Positions 1 to 6,287 of a DNA stretch of 8,424 bases are shown in pieces. Position numbers and translations under genes: made by a program. Each line of letters begins with the position of its first letter. Within the stretch, counting starts at the first letter, position 1. Location of the stretch: assembly GCA_022545625.1 (NCBI GenBank), contig JACZQS010000084.1:1-8424 (forward strand). Direction: 5' to 3'. The DNA is from Pseudomonadota bacterium. Its GTDB lineage: Bacteria; Pseudomonadota; Gammaproteobacteria; GCA-001735895. Below the pieces are notes generated by a model. The model was not told the DNA's origin. It was given only the letters and a program-made list of their open reading frames with translations, and made no database searches.

Positions 1-152
1 TTCTTCGCCGGCTCCACATAGTTATCGACAAGAAATCTGGGCACGATGAATAACCAGTATTTTTTGTTTAGCTTTCACGCCCTCGCTTTAGCTCATGCCA
101 AATGTCAAAACCAGCGCTGAACAATAAATTCTAAAATTTTATCATAAAGGAG
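1..152. other. Left-edge non-coding stretch upstream of the TetR gene
   Basis: No gene can be supported here. Two plus-strand frames are open at the left edge, one ending FFAGST with a TAG at 19-21 and one ending GHDE with a TAA at 51-53. Either could be the tail of an upstream gene, but the tails are too short to identify. An ATG at 46 opens a 24-codon frame without a ribosome-binding site, and I do not count it as a gene. The stretch becomes AT-rich towards 120-152. I see no convincing terminator hairpin. An AAGGAG at 147-152 looks like a Shine-Dalgarno sequence but is too far from the ATG at 188 to serve it. Confidence 0.4.
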
Positions 153-181
153 TTGACAAACAAGACGACCGGTCATATTAT
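153..181 (+). promoter_or_regulatory. Sigma-70-type promoter of the TetR-family gene
   Basis: A perfect -35 box TTGACA (153-158) is followed by a 17-bp spacer and a five-of-six -10 box TATTAT (176-181). This is the best promoter in the window. The usual distance from the -10 places the transcription start at about 188, which is the A of the ATG, so the mRNA would be leaderless. The spacer contains the GACCGGTC operator core, so a bound repressor would block RNA polymerase. Confidence 0.75.
165..176. promoter_or_regulatory. Operator 1, ACGACCGGTCAT, in the promoter spacer
   Basis: The 8-bp perfect palindrome GACCGGTC (167-174) sits inside the extended site ACGACCGGTCAT. The same core recurs at 792 and 836, before the next gene. 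TetR-family repressors commonly bind short inverted repeats with GACC/GGTC half-sites, and NemR boxes have such half-sites. Its place between -35 and -10 suggests autorepression. Binding by the neighbouring regulator is inferred. Confidence 0.65.
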
Positions 182-187
182 AGCGCT

Positions 188-769
188 ATGAGTAGGTTAA
201 ATTCCAAAAAAGAACACATCCTCTGGTCGGGATTAGAGTTGATGAAAAGGCAGGGATATAACGGTACCAGTGTTAAGGACATCGTGGATGCCGCCGGTGT
301 ACCCAAAGGCTCGTTTTACAATTATTTCAAAAGTAAGGAATCTTTCGCTGTAGAGGCATTAGAAGCGGTTGCGAGTGAGGACTATCTTGCCAGTAGAGAA
401 CTACTATCGGTAACCGGTAAAACCCCTTTACAGCGATTACAGTATTTTTTCGAGCAAAATGTTCTGCATGCCTGTGAATGTGAGTTCCAGATAGGTTGTT
501 TTCTCGGCAATTTGGGCCAGGAAATGTCGGATAGCAACGAAGCCATTCGCCAGAAAGTCAAGCAGGTATTGAAGCGTAATACTCAATTGTTTGCAGAAAT
601 ACTCGATGAAGCAAAAGAAGCCGGGGAAATCAGGCAAACAACGCAGACGGAAATCGTCGCTGAATTCATTATGAATGCCTGGGAGGGAACACTGTTGCGA
701 ATGAAGGCATCAAGATCCAGGGAGCCGTTAGATGCTTTTCTGATTATGCTGCCACAGATAGCGAGGTAA
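188..769 (+). CDS. TetR-family transcriptional regulator, NemR/AcuR-like
   Basis: This 193-residue protein has the TetR helix-turn-helix at about residues 10-55, with the recognition-helix signature VPKGSFYNYFKSKESF (38-53), followed by a helical ligand-binding domain. The C-terminal part resembles E. coli NemR. IGCFLGNL (102-109) aligns with the segment holding NemR Cys106, Cys96 aligns with NemR Cys98, and Lys173 in MKASRSREPL (172-181) aligns with NemR Lys175, as recalled without an alignment tool. NemR senses reactive chlorine and electrophiles through these residues, so redox or electrophile sensing is plausible but not shown. The ATG at 188 is the only reasonable start because later Met codons would cut the DNA-binding domain. 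No Shine-Dalgarno lies at normal distance, which fits leaderless translation. Seven of its eleven Arg codons are AGA or AGG. It probably represses itself and the lpxR-like gene downstream. Confidence 0.9.
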   Translation: MSRLNSKKEHILWSGLELMKRQGYNGTSVKDIVDAAGVPKGSFYNYFKSKESFAVEALEAVASEDYLASRELLSVTGKTPLQRLQYFFEQNVLHACECEFQIGCFLGNLGQEMSDSNEAIRQKVKQVLKRNTQLFAEILDEAKEAGEIRQTTQTEIVAEFIMNAWEGTLLRMKASRSREPLDAFLIMLPQIAR

Positions 770-791
770 AATTATTTGAAGTGAATTTAAG

Positions 792-803
792 ACGACCGGA
801 TTA
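792..803. promoter_or_regulatory. Operator 2, left half ACGACCGG
   Basis: ACGACCGG (792-799) repeats the left part of operator 1, and the flanking AAG before it is also shared (AAGACGACCGG at 789-799 and 162-172). The right half has decayed to ATTA. Its centre is 44 bp from that of operator 3, about four helical turns, so two dimers could sit on the same face or hold a small loop. Confidence 0.55.
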
Positions 804-835
804 ATAAATAAGTTTTTTATTACTCAATTAACAAG

Positions 836-847
836 ATAACCGGTCGT
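836..847. promoter_or_regulatory. Operator 3, ATAACCGGTCGT
   Basis: This is the same site as operators 1 and 2 with the conserved half on the right: CCGGTCGT (840-847) is the exact reverse complement of ACGACCGG (792-799). The three copies together give the consensus palindrome ACGACCGGTCGT. It ends 9 bp before the AGGAGG ribosome-binding site, so it could block initiation or early elongation. Confidence 0.6.
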
Positions 848-856
848 GCTAAGGAG

Positions 857-862
857 AGGAGG
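857..862 (+). promoter_or_regulatory. Strong Shine-Dalgarno AGGAGG before the lpxR-like gene
   Basis: AGGAGG lies five bases before the ATG at 868, and a second AAGGAG lies just upstream at 851-856. This nearly ideal site fixes the start codon and contrasts with the regulator gene, which lacks any spaced ribosome-binding site. Confidence 0.85.
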
Positions 863-867
863 AAGCC

Positions 868-1953
868 ATGAAACAATTTTTACCAACATTACAAATGCTG
901 GTAGGGGTCGTGCTCCTGTTAAGCGCTGGAACTGCGTTTGCCGGGATCACCGATGAGACCCTGACAGAGCGAATAAAAAAGAGCACCCCGGCCGGCTCCG
1001 GGTCGAGTTGGGCGTTAGCTATTGACAACGATATTTTGGTTCCGGGGTCAAGAGACCAGGACTATACCTACGGGATCAACTTTACTTTAGCCGGTAACCA
1101 GGCGGTGAATCAATGGGCCTCGCTGCACAAGCCTCTAGGCTGGATTGACAACCTGATTGACCTGGACGGACGGATCGACCAGGGTATAGAAGCGAGCAAA
1201 ATAGAATATGGATTATTTGGATTTACCCCTGAAGATATAAGCCAGACTGCGGTCCAGCTGGATGACCGCCCGTACGCCGGCCTGGTCTATGTCTCCAGCA
1301 GTCGTGAGATTTACGACAGCAGGCACGAAGTCTCCTGGCAGAGCACGCTAACTCTCGGCATTATCGGTCTTAGCCTGGTAGGTGATTTACAGGAATCTAT
1401 ACATTCAGTATTCGATAACGACAAGCCGATGGGATGGGATAACCAGATCTCCAATGGGGGGGAGCCCACTGCTCGCTATAATATTTCACGACAAAGCCTT
1501 TTATCGAAGAGTGGTTCAGGGTTGGAAGTTAAGAGCACACTCCAGGGGTCGGTGGGCTATATCACCGAAGCAAGCTGGAGCCTCAGTACCCGGGCAGGAA
1601 AAATTCGAACCCCCTGGGTCTCGTTTAACCCGGAGCTTACGAGTTATGGCGAAAAATCAAATCCCATTGGCAGTGTAAAGGTTTCTGAACAATACGTCTG
1701 GGCTGGAATTTCGTTCAAATTGCGGGCCTATAACGTTTTTTTACAGGGCCAGTTTAAGGATAGTGCAGTCAGCTACTCTAGTGATGAAGTCAATCACGCT
1801 ATCGTCGAAGCGTGGATGGGTTACACCATAGGGTTAAGAAACGGCTATAGTTTTACCTACTCAATTAGAGGACACAGCTCGGAACTCAAGCAGGGGAACG
1901 GGGATAGAAATGTGATCTGGGGGGGCTTGCTGCTGGTAAAAAGATTTGGATAA
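868..1953 (+). CDS. lpxR: LpxR-family outer-membrane lipid A deacylase (DUF2219)
   Basis: This 361-residue protein starts with a signal peptide (Lys2, hydrophobic residues 8-20, predicted cleavage after AFA at 23-25). The mature part matches the LpxR/DUF2219 family of 12-stranded outer-membrane barrels, which remove the 3'-acyloxyacyl chain from lipid A at the outer leaflet. Family marks are AIDNDI (51-56), YTYGINF (66-72), DDRPYAG (132-138) and GWDNQ (189-193). The catalytic Asn-Asp of Salmonella LpxR corresponds to Asn54-Asp55 and the catalytic His to His179 in QESIHSVF, so the enzyme appears intact. The length is near the family norm of a little over 300 residues. The last residues are RFG, so the usual terminal aromatic is penultimate. 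The position behind a TetR gene and between shared operators suggests inducible control. The family is firm; activity on lipid A is inferred. Confidence 0.85.
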   Translation: MKQFLPTLQMLVGVVLLLSAGTAFAGITDETLTERIKKSTPAGSGSSWALAIDNDILVPGSRDQDYTYGINFTLAGNQAVNQWASLHKPLGWIDNLIDLDGRIDQGIEASKIEYGLFGFTPEDISQTAVQLDDRPYAGLVYVSSSREIYDSRHEVSWQSTLTLGIIGLSLVGDLQESIHSVFDNDKPMGWDNQISNGGEPTARYNISRQSLLSKSGSGLEVKSTLQGSVGYITEASWSLSTRAGKIRTPWVSFNPELTSYGEKSNPIGSVKVSEQYVWAGISFKLRAYNVFLQGQFKDSAVSYSSDEVNHAIVEAWMGYTIGLRNGYSFTYSIRGHSSELKQGNGDRNVIWGGLLLVKRFG

Positions 1954-1993
1954 AGAATATCTATTTTCCAGAACTTATTCCTAACCGCGCAAT

Positions 1994-2020
1994 TTGATTT
2001 TTATCGCCAGCAGGTATAGT
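1994..2020 (+). promoter_or_regulatory. Candidate promoter of the DsrC-like gene
   Basis: TTGATT (1994-1999) and TATAGT (2015-2020) resemble -35 and -10 boxes. The spacer is only 15 bp, shorter than ideal. A start near 2027 would leave a 20-nt leader containing the AGGAG at 2036-2040, six bases before the ATG. This suggests the gene is transcribed separately from lpxR. Confidence 0.45.
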
Positions 2021-2046
2021 TTAGGGTCGAATAGCAGGAGACTTAT

Positions 2047-2370
2047 ATGAATGTATCAATCGATTCATTTCCAAACTCACCACATGGCTGGACTATTGAA
2101 TCCGCCGAAGACGCTGCTAAAGAAAATGACATCACGATGAGTGACGACCATTGGCAACTGCTAGCCGCCCTCCAGGAATACTACGCTAAGGTTGAATACC
2201 CAAAATTACGCCAGATAAAAGATGCGCTGGAAGAAAAATTTCATTCCCAGGGCGGAATAAAGTATCTGCACCGACTCATTCCTTCGGGGCCAGTGGCCAT
2301 GGGTTGCAAACTGGCTGGCCTGGAAGTACCTGTCGGTGCCGTGGATAAATCATTTGGCAGTGTGGCCTGA
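2047..2370 (+). CDS. DsrC/TusE-family sulfur-relay protein with altered cysteine pattern
   Basis: This 107-residue protein is a complete member of the DsrC/TusE/DsvC family of small cytoplasmic sulfur carriers. Family features are GWTIESAEDAAKENDITMSDDHW (start of the fold, residues 14-36), the LQEYY helix (42-46), and RLIPSGPVAMGCKLAGL (76-92). DsrC proteins carry two C-terminal cysteines 11 residues apart, and TusE keeps only the last. Here Cys87 is at the upstream position, but the residue 11 further on is Ala98 (VPVGAVDK), and the chain continues for nine residues to FGSVA. It is the only cysteine in the protein. It therefore cannot form the DsrC intramolecular disulfide or act like canonical TusE. 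It may be a regulatory or divergent paralogue. AGGAG at 2036-2040 supports the start. No other dsr or tus genes are in the window. Confidence 0.85.
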   Translation: MNVSIDSFPNSPHGWTIESAEDAAKENDITMSDDHWQLLAALQEYYAKVEYPKLRQIKDALEEKFHSQGGIKYLHRLIPSGPVAMGCKLAGLEVPVGAVDKSFGSVA

Positions 2371-2385
2371 GCTTATCTCACGAAT

Positions 2386-4062
2386 TTACTCAGGACTTTC
2401 GCGCAGATAAATTTCTTTCGCGTCGTCTTCGCTAATATATCCCCGTATTAGATCCTGTTCGACCAGCGCCCGATCACGTTCTGCAGGCTCCCCGTATCCG
2501 CCCCCACCGGGCAATTTCAATACCAGGTGCTTGCCATCGGGTATCCACTGCTTGCCCTTGCTTTGCATGGCGCTGCCATCGTTGAGACTGACATTTCCGG
2601 GCGCCCCATGCCGACCGCCATCACGGCCGCTGGCCGGGTTATCGCAGCGGTCAAACATGGCATTGATGTAGATTCTATGGCCAGGGTTGGCTGATATTTC
2701 GATAATCTGCCCGAGGCCACCGCGTTGCCTGCCCGCACCACCGGAACCTTCGCGTAACTCCTTGCGCCACACCGTGATCGGACCGACCTGCTCGATAACT
2801 TCCGATGACATGGTATGCACGCCGGACGGAAACGCGGTGGCCGATAAACCATCGAGGCTGGGGCGAGCACCGGTTCCGCCGGAGTTAAACATTAAAATTT
2901 GTGATTGTCGCAACTGTTCGCCTTGCGCCGCTTCGGCGCCTTCGATCGGCCGCGCACCAAGCTGCAGGTTCCACAACGCACTCGAACCCTCGGCCGGTAC
3001 GGTATCGGGTAGCATCTTATGCAGCGCACCGAGCACCAGGTCGGGCAAGAACTGCCCCAGTACATGACGGATCGCCACCGGTGCCGGGTGTACTGCGTTG
3101 AGTATACAGTTTACCGGTGCGCTGACCTTGAAAGGCTCCAGCGAAGCGTGATTGTTCGGAATCGTCGGCGCCAGCGTACATTTAAGCGCATAACAGGCGT
3201 AAGCGGTCGTATAGACCAGGGGCACGTTGATGCCTTTCGCACTCAGCCCGGAGGTGCCTTCGAAATCGGCCAATACCTGCTGTTCGGAAACATCGAGTCG
3301 TACTTTCATGGTTACCGATTTATCATAACCGTCTACCGTGAGTTCGTTATCGTAGGTACCACCGGGTAGTTTCTTCAGCTTGTCGAGTGTTGCCCGAAGG
3401 CTGTTGCTAAAAATAAAATCGCGTAGCTCGTTTAGATCGTCGAGGCCGAATTCGTCCATCATATCCATCAGGCGTCGGTGCCCGATGTCGTTACAGGACG
3501 ATAGCGAATACAGATCGCCGATTACCTGGTCGGCCTCGCGGACGTTATATCGGAGGATATGTATCAGGCGCATATCGACTTCACCGCGCTCGGCAAATTT
3601 CATGATCGGGATATAAATACCCTCTTCGTAGATCTCGTTAGCATCTGGCCCAAAACCCCGACCGCCGACGTCGACAACATGCGCGGTACTGGCGAAATAG
3701 CCCACCAGCCGCCCATTGCGAAACGATGGGTTGACGAAGGTGAAGTCGTGCAGATGGCCCGTTCCCTTCCAGGGGTCATTGGTGATATAGGAGTCGCCCT
3801 CTAAAATGTTGTCCCGGCCGATATCTTCAATGAAATGTCCGACCGCCTCGGCCATCGCATTAACATGACCGGGTGTACCGGTGACCGCCTGCGCCATCAT
3901 CAGACCGTTTTCATCGAACACACCGGCCGACAAATCACCAGCCTCGCGTACCGAGGTGGAAAAAGCGGTACGCAACAACGTCAGCGCCTGTTCTTCGACC
4001 ACCGAGATCAGGCGGTTCCACATCACCTGCATGTGCACACTGGAGATACCTTTAGTTTGCAT
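2386..4062 (-). CDS. hyuB: Hydantoinase B/oxoprolinase-family subunit HyuB
   Basis: The product is 558 residues if it starts at the ATG at 4062-4060. The reading frame extends upstream to 4176, but that part lies inside hyuA, and an AGGGG a few bases before 4062 supports the shorter form. HyuB pairs with HyuA in ATP-dependent N-methylhydantoinases, 5-oxoprolinases and acetone or acetophenone carboxylases. Visible marks are AGDLSAGVFD (41-50), YITNDPWKGTGHLHDF (92-107), STAHVVDVGG (125-134), EEGIYIP (146-152), GAGRQRGGLG (442-451) and the terminal LPGGGGYG (517-524). The HLHD and AHVVDVGG versions differ from the HLPD and AHHADIGG forms I recall for many oxoprolinases, so the substrate may differ. 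The length is normal. It overlaps the end of hyuA by 11 nt, so translation is probably coupled. The substrate is not assignable. Confidence 0.88.
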   Translation of the reverse strand: MQTKGISSVHMQVMWNRLISVVEEQALTLLRTAFSTSVREAGDLSAGVFDENGLMMAQAVTGTPGHVNAMAEAVGHFIEDIGRDNILEGDSYITNDPWKGTGHLHDFTFVNPSFRNGRLVGYFASTAHVVDVGGRGFGPDANEIYEEGIYIPIMKFAERGEVDMRLIHILRYNVREADQVIGDLYSLSSCNDIGHRRLMDMMDEFGLDDLNELRDFIFSNSLRATLDKLKKLPGGTYDNELTVDGYDKSVTMKVRLDVSEQQVLADFEGTSGLSAKGINVPLVYTTAYACYALKCTLAPTIPNNHASLEPFKVSAPVNCILNAVHPAPVAIRHVLGQFLPDLVLGALHKMLPDTVPAEGSSALWNLQLGARPIEGAEAAQGEQLRQSQILMFNSGGTGARPSLDGLSATAFPSGVHTMSSEVIEQVGPITVWRKELREGSGGAGRQRGGLGQIIEISANPGHRIYINAMFDRCDNPASGRDGGRHGAPGNVSLNDGSAMQSKGKQWIPDGKHLVLKLPGGGGYGEPAERDRALVEQDLIRGYISEDDAKEIYLRESPE

Positions 4063-6154
4063 TGCTGACCCCTGTTTTACGCTGTACCAGTAAACACCTG
4101 TCCGTTTGCATGGTCGCCCTGAACCCGGAGGTGACGATGGTTGTGGTTTCATCTTCGACAATAATCGCCGGACCATTCACCTCGCTACCTGCTTCCATCG
4201 ACTCGCGCTCAAATACACCAGCCGCGACAAATTTTTGTTCACGGGCATCAAATATATCACGCCTGGTATCGGTTTCCAGCGTCGTGGTTTTTGATACCCG
4301 GGTCACCGGTTCGACAACTGCTAACGGCGAACTCGCCTGCACCGACCAGTTCATAACCTCGATATCAAGCCCCGGCAACGAACGGCCGAACAGGCGCCTG
4401 TATTCATCTTCGAACAGGCATCGAATCTGCTCATCGTCACCGTCGACAAAATCCCGGTTCGGCAAGTTCACGACGATTTCCCAGCCCTGGCCTTCGTATC
4501 GCATGTAGGCTTTGACCTCGCGATTAAGTTCACCTTCGGGTGTCCCGGCGCGGGCAAACTTCTCCGCCTCGCTACTCAGTTCCCGAATTAGCGCATTGGT
4601 CCAGTCCGGATCGAAAGCACTGAGTTTCAAAAAAGCGCCGCGGACCGCTTCAAATCCGAACGGCGCTCGTAGAAAACCGATCGCCGAACCGACACCGGCA
4701 CCAGGTGGGATCAGAATCGATTCGATATTGAGTTTTTCGCACAAATGACTGGCGTGTAATGGTGCCGCGCCACCAAACGCAATCATCGTGAAATCTGCCA
4801 GTTCCTTGCCACTTTCAACCGCGTGCACACGCGCTGCGTTGGCCATGTTTTCGTCCACTACTTCACAGATACCGATGGCAGCCATCTCTGCATTCACTTC
4901 GAGTTTATTGCCGATTTCGCTTTCCAGCGCAGCGACCGATTTTTCGAGCGAAAGTTTGATATCGCCGCCGGCAAAATTATCCTTGTCGAGCCTGCCGAGT
5001 AGCAAATCGGCATCGGTCACGGTCGGGTGCTCACCACCCTGGTCATAACAGGCCGGTCCGGGCTCGGACCCGGCGCTCTCGGGGCCGACACGAATCTGCT
5101 GCAACTCGTCGACCCAGCCTATCGAGCCGCCGCCTGCCCCGATCTCGACCATCTCGATAACCGGGATCGAGATCGGCATACCCGATCCTTTCTTGAAACG
5201 GTAAGTCCTGGCAACTTCAAAGGTCCGCGCTGTTTTTGGTGTGCGGTTTTCGATCAGGCATATCTTCGCGGTAGTACCTCCCATGTCGTAGGAAAGCACC
5301 CGGTCCAGGCCATAACGAGCGGCGAAATCGGCGGCATAGATCGCGCCACCGGCGGGACCGGATTCGAGCAGGCGTACCGGGAATTCGATTGCACTTTCGA
5401 TCGATATCAGGCCACCGCCCGAGTGAATCATGAACACTGGACATTTAGCGCCGACCGAATTCAGGCGGTCGACCAGGCGGCCCAGGTAGGAGGCCATTAA
5501 GGGTTTCACAAATGCATTGGCGCAAACCGTATTAAAGCGCTCGAATTCGCGCATCTGTGGTGAGACCTCGCAGGAAATCGAGATACTCACGTCCGCGATC
5601 AGCCTGCTGATGATCTCGCGCGCACGTTTTTCGTGCGCATCATTTACGTAAGAATGGATAAAACCAATGGCGATACTCGTATAACCCGTTTCAAGGATTT
5701 TAGCTGCAATGTCTTCCAGCGCCACTTCATCGAGTGCTATCAGTTCACGGCCGGTGGCCGCTATGCGACCCGCCACCGGGTAGCGATGTTCGCGCGAAAC
5801 CAACGGTGGGGGTAGGCTCAGGTTCAGATCGTATTGTTCGAAGCGCCCTTCGGTACGCATTTCGATGACGTCGCGAAACCCCTCGGTAGTGATAAATGCA
5901 GTTTTAGCGCCGCGCTGCTCAATCAGCGCATTGGTGGCAAGCGTGGTGCCGTGAATCAACTGATCGACATCTTCGATATTGATCCCGGCTTTATCGGTAA
6001 TTTTTACCAGGCCGTCAATGATAGCCTGTTCCGGCTCACTGTAATTGGTCAATAGCTTGATCGAGAATTGCCGCGGCCCCGCCTCGAGCACTACGTCGGT
6101 AAAGGTTCCGCCGATATCTGCACCCACACGAACCTGATGACCCTGATAGCTCAT
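4052..6154 (-). CDS. hyuA: Hydantoinase A/oxoprolinase-family subunit HyuA
   Basis: This 700-residue protein has the Hydant_A_N and Hydantoinase_A domains of actin-like ATPase folds. Markers in order are GADIGGTFTD (11-20, phosphate loop), HGTTLATNALIE (69-80), SGPAGG (265-270), YDMGGTTAK (289-297, second phosphate motif), GAGGGSIG (339-346), GPESAGSEPGPACY (357-370), GGAAPLHA (461-468) and PPGAGVGSA (483-491). The C-terminal domain ends with GPAIIVEDETTTIV (661-674). HyuA activates the amide, lactam or ketone substrate by ATP-dependent phosphorylation for the reaction completed with HyuB. No third carboxylase subunit lies next to it, which favours a hydantoinase or oxoprolinase-type reaction, though weakly. 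The ATG at 6154 is the only possible start because an in-frame stop lies seven codons upstream. The Shine-Dalgarno is weak. Confidence 0.9.
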   Translation of the reverse strand: MSYQGHQVRVGADIGGTFTDVVLEAGPRQFSIKLLTNYSEPEQAIIDGLVKITDKAGINIEDVDQLIHGTTLATNALIEQRGAKTAFITTEGFRDVIEMRTEGRFEQYDLNLSLPPPLVSREHRYPVAGRIAATGRELIALDEVALEDIAAKILETGYTSIAIGFIHSYVNDAHEKRAREIISRLIADVSISISCEVSPQMREFERFNTVCANAFVKPLMASYLGRLVDRLNSVGAKCPVFMIHSGGGLISIESAIEFPVRLLESGPAGGAIYAADFAARYGLDRVLSYDMGGTTAKICLIENRTPKTARTFEVARTYRFKKGSGMPISIPVIEMVEIGAGGGSIGWVDELQQIRVGPESAGSEPGPACYDQGGEHPTVTDADLLLGRLDKDNFAGGDIKLSLEKSVAALESEIGNKLEVNAEMAAIGICEVVDENMANAARVHAVESGKELADFTMIAFGGAAPLHASHLCEKLNIESILIPPGAGVGSAIGFLRAPFGFEAVRGAFLKLSAFDPDWTNALIRELSSEAEKFARAGTPEGELNREVKAYMRYEGQGWEIVVNLPNRDFVDGDDEQIRCLFEDEYRRLFGRSLPGLDIEVMNWSVQASSPLAVVEPVTRVSKTTTLETDTRRDIFDAREQKFVAAGVFERESMEAGSEVNGPAIIVEDETTTIVTSGFRATMQTDRCLLVQRKTGVSNAN

Positions 6155-6179
6155 ATCGGTAACCGTGTTACAGGATCAG

Positions 6180-6194
6180 GAAATATCATATTTC
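6180..6194. promoter_or_regulatory. Odd-centred palindrome GAAATATCATATTTC before hyuA
   Basis: Seven-bp arms flank a single central base, with perfect symmetry. It overlaps the candidate hyuA -10 box and is centred 33 bp upstream of the hyuA start codon. It could be the operator of an unidentified regulator, as no regulator gene adjoins the operon. The AT-rich composition raises the chance of accident. Confidence 0.4.
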
Positions 6195-6214
6195 AAGCAC
6201 TCCCATGTCGGCAA
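6185..6214 (-). promoter_or_regulatory. Candidate promoter of the hyuAB operon
   Basis: Reading the minus strand, TTGCCG (6214-6209) and TATGAT (6190-6185) are separated by 18 bp and match consensus at four and five of six bases. Transcription would begin near 6178, leaving about 24 nt before the hyuA ATG. The two palindromes coincide with these boxes, which fits a regulated operon. Confidence 0.45.
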
Positions 6215-6222
6215 TGATTGCC
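6210..6222. promoter_or_regulatory. Odd-centred palindrome GGCAATGATTGCC
   Basis: Six-bp arms around one central base are perfectly symmetric and overlap the candidate hyuA -35 box. The centre is 29 bp from that of the palindrome at 6180-6194. Its mixed base composition makes it less likely than the other to be accidental. The remaining bases of this gap, 6223-6287, show no clear terminator for the operon that ends at 6288. Confidence 0.45.
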
Positions 6223-6287
6223 AGGCGTTCTATCAAATCCGATAAACATTCGTGATCGTACCTGGATCTACACCCGTATTAGCCACT

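Larger units (their letters stand above)
770..850 (+). promoter_or_regulatory. Probable promoter region of the lpxR-like gene
   Basis: This AT-rich gap separates the TetR gene from the LpxR-like gene. No strong promoter stands out. Weak candidates are TTGAAG (776-781) with ATTAAT (800-805) at 18 bp, and TTTTTT (813-818) with GATAAC (835-840) at 16 bp. The first pair would be covered by operator 2 and the second by operator 3, so either would be open to control by the TetR protein. Read-through from the upstream gene is also possible, since no terminator is visible. Confidence 0.4.

Noticed and set aside
46..120. 24-codon frame starting MNNQYFLF
   Set aside because: No Shine-Dalgarno, no homology I recognise, and too short to support.
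2387..2412. AATTTA/TAAATT inverted repeat at the end of hyuB as a terminator
   Set aside because: The stem has only A-T pairs, the loop is 18 nt, there is no T-run, and it lies within coding sequence.
4063..4176. N-terminal extension of HyuB
   Set aside because: It lies within the hyuA coding sequence, does not resemble HyuB, and a normal HyuB start with AGGGG upstream occurs at 4062.
5217..5500. Long overlapping frames opposite and within hyuA
   Set aside because: They have no start signals or family resemblance and are explained by the GC-rich codon pattern of hyuA.
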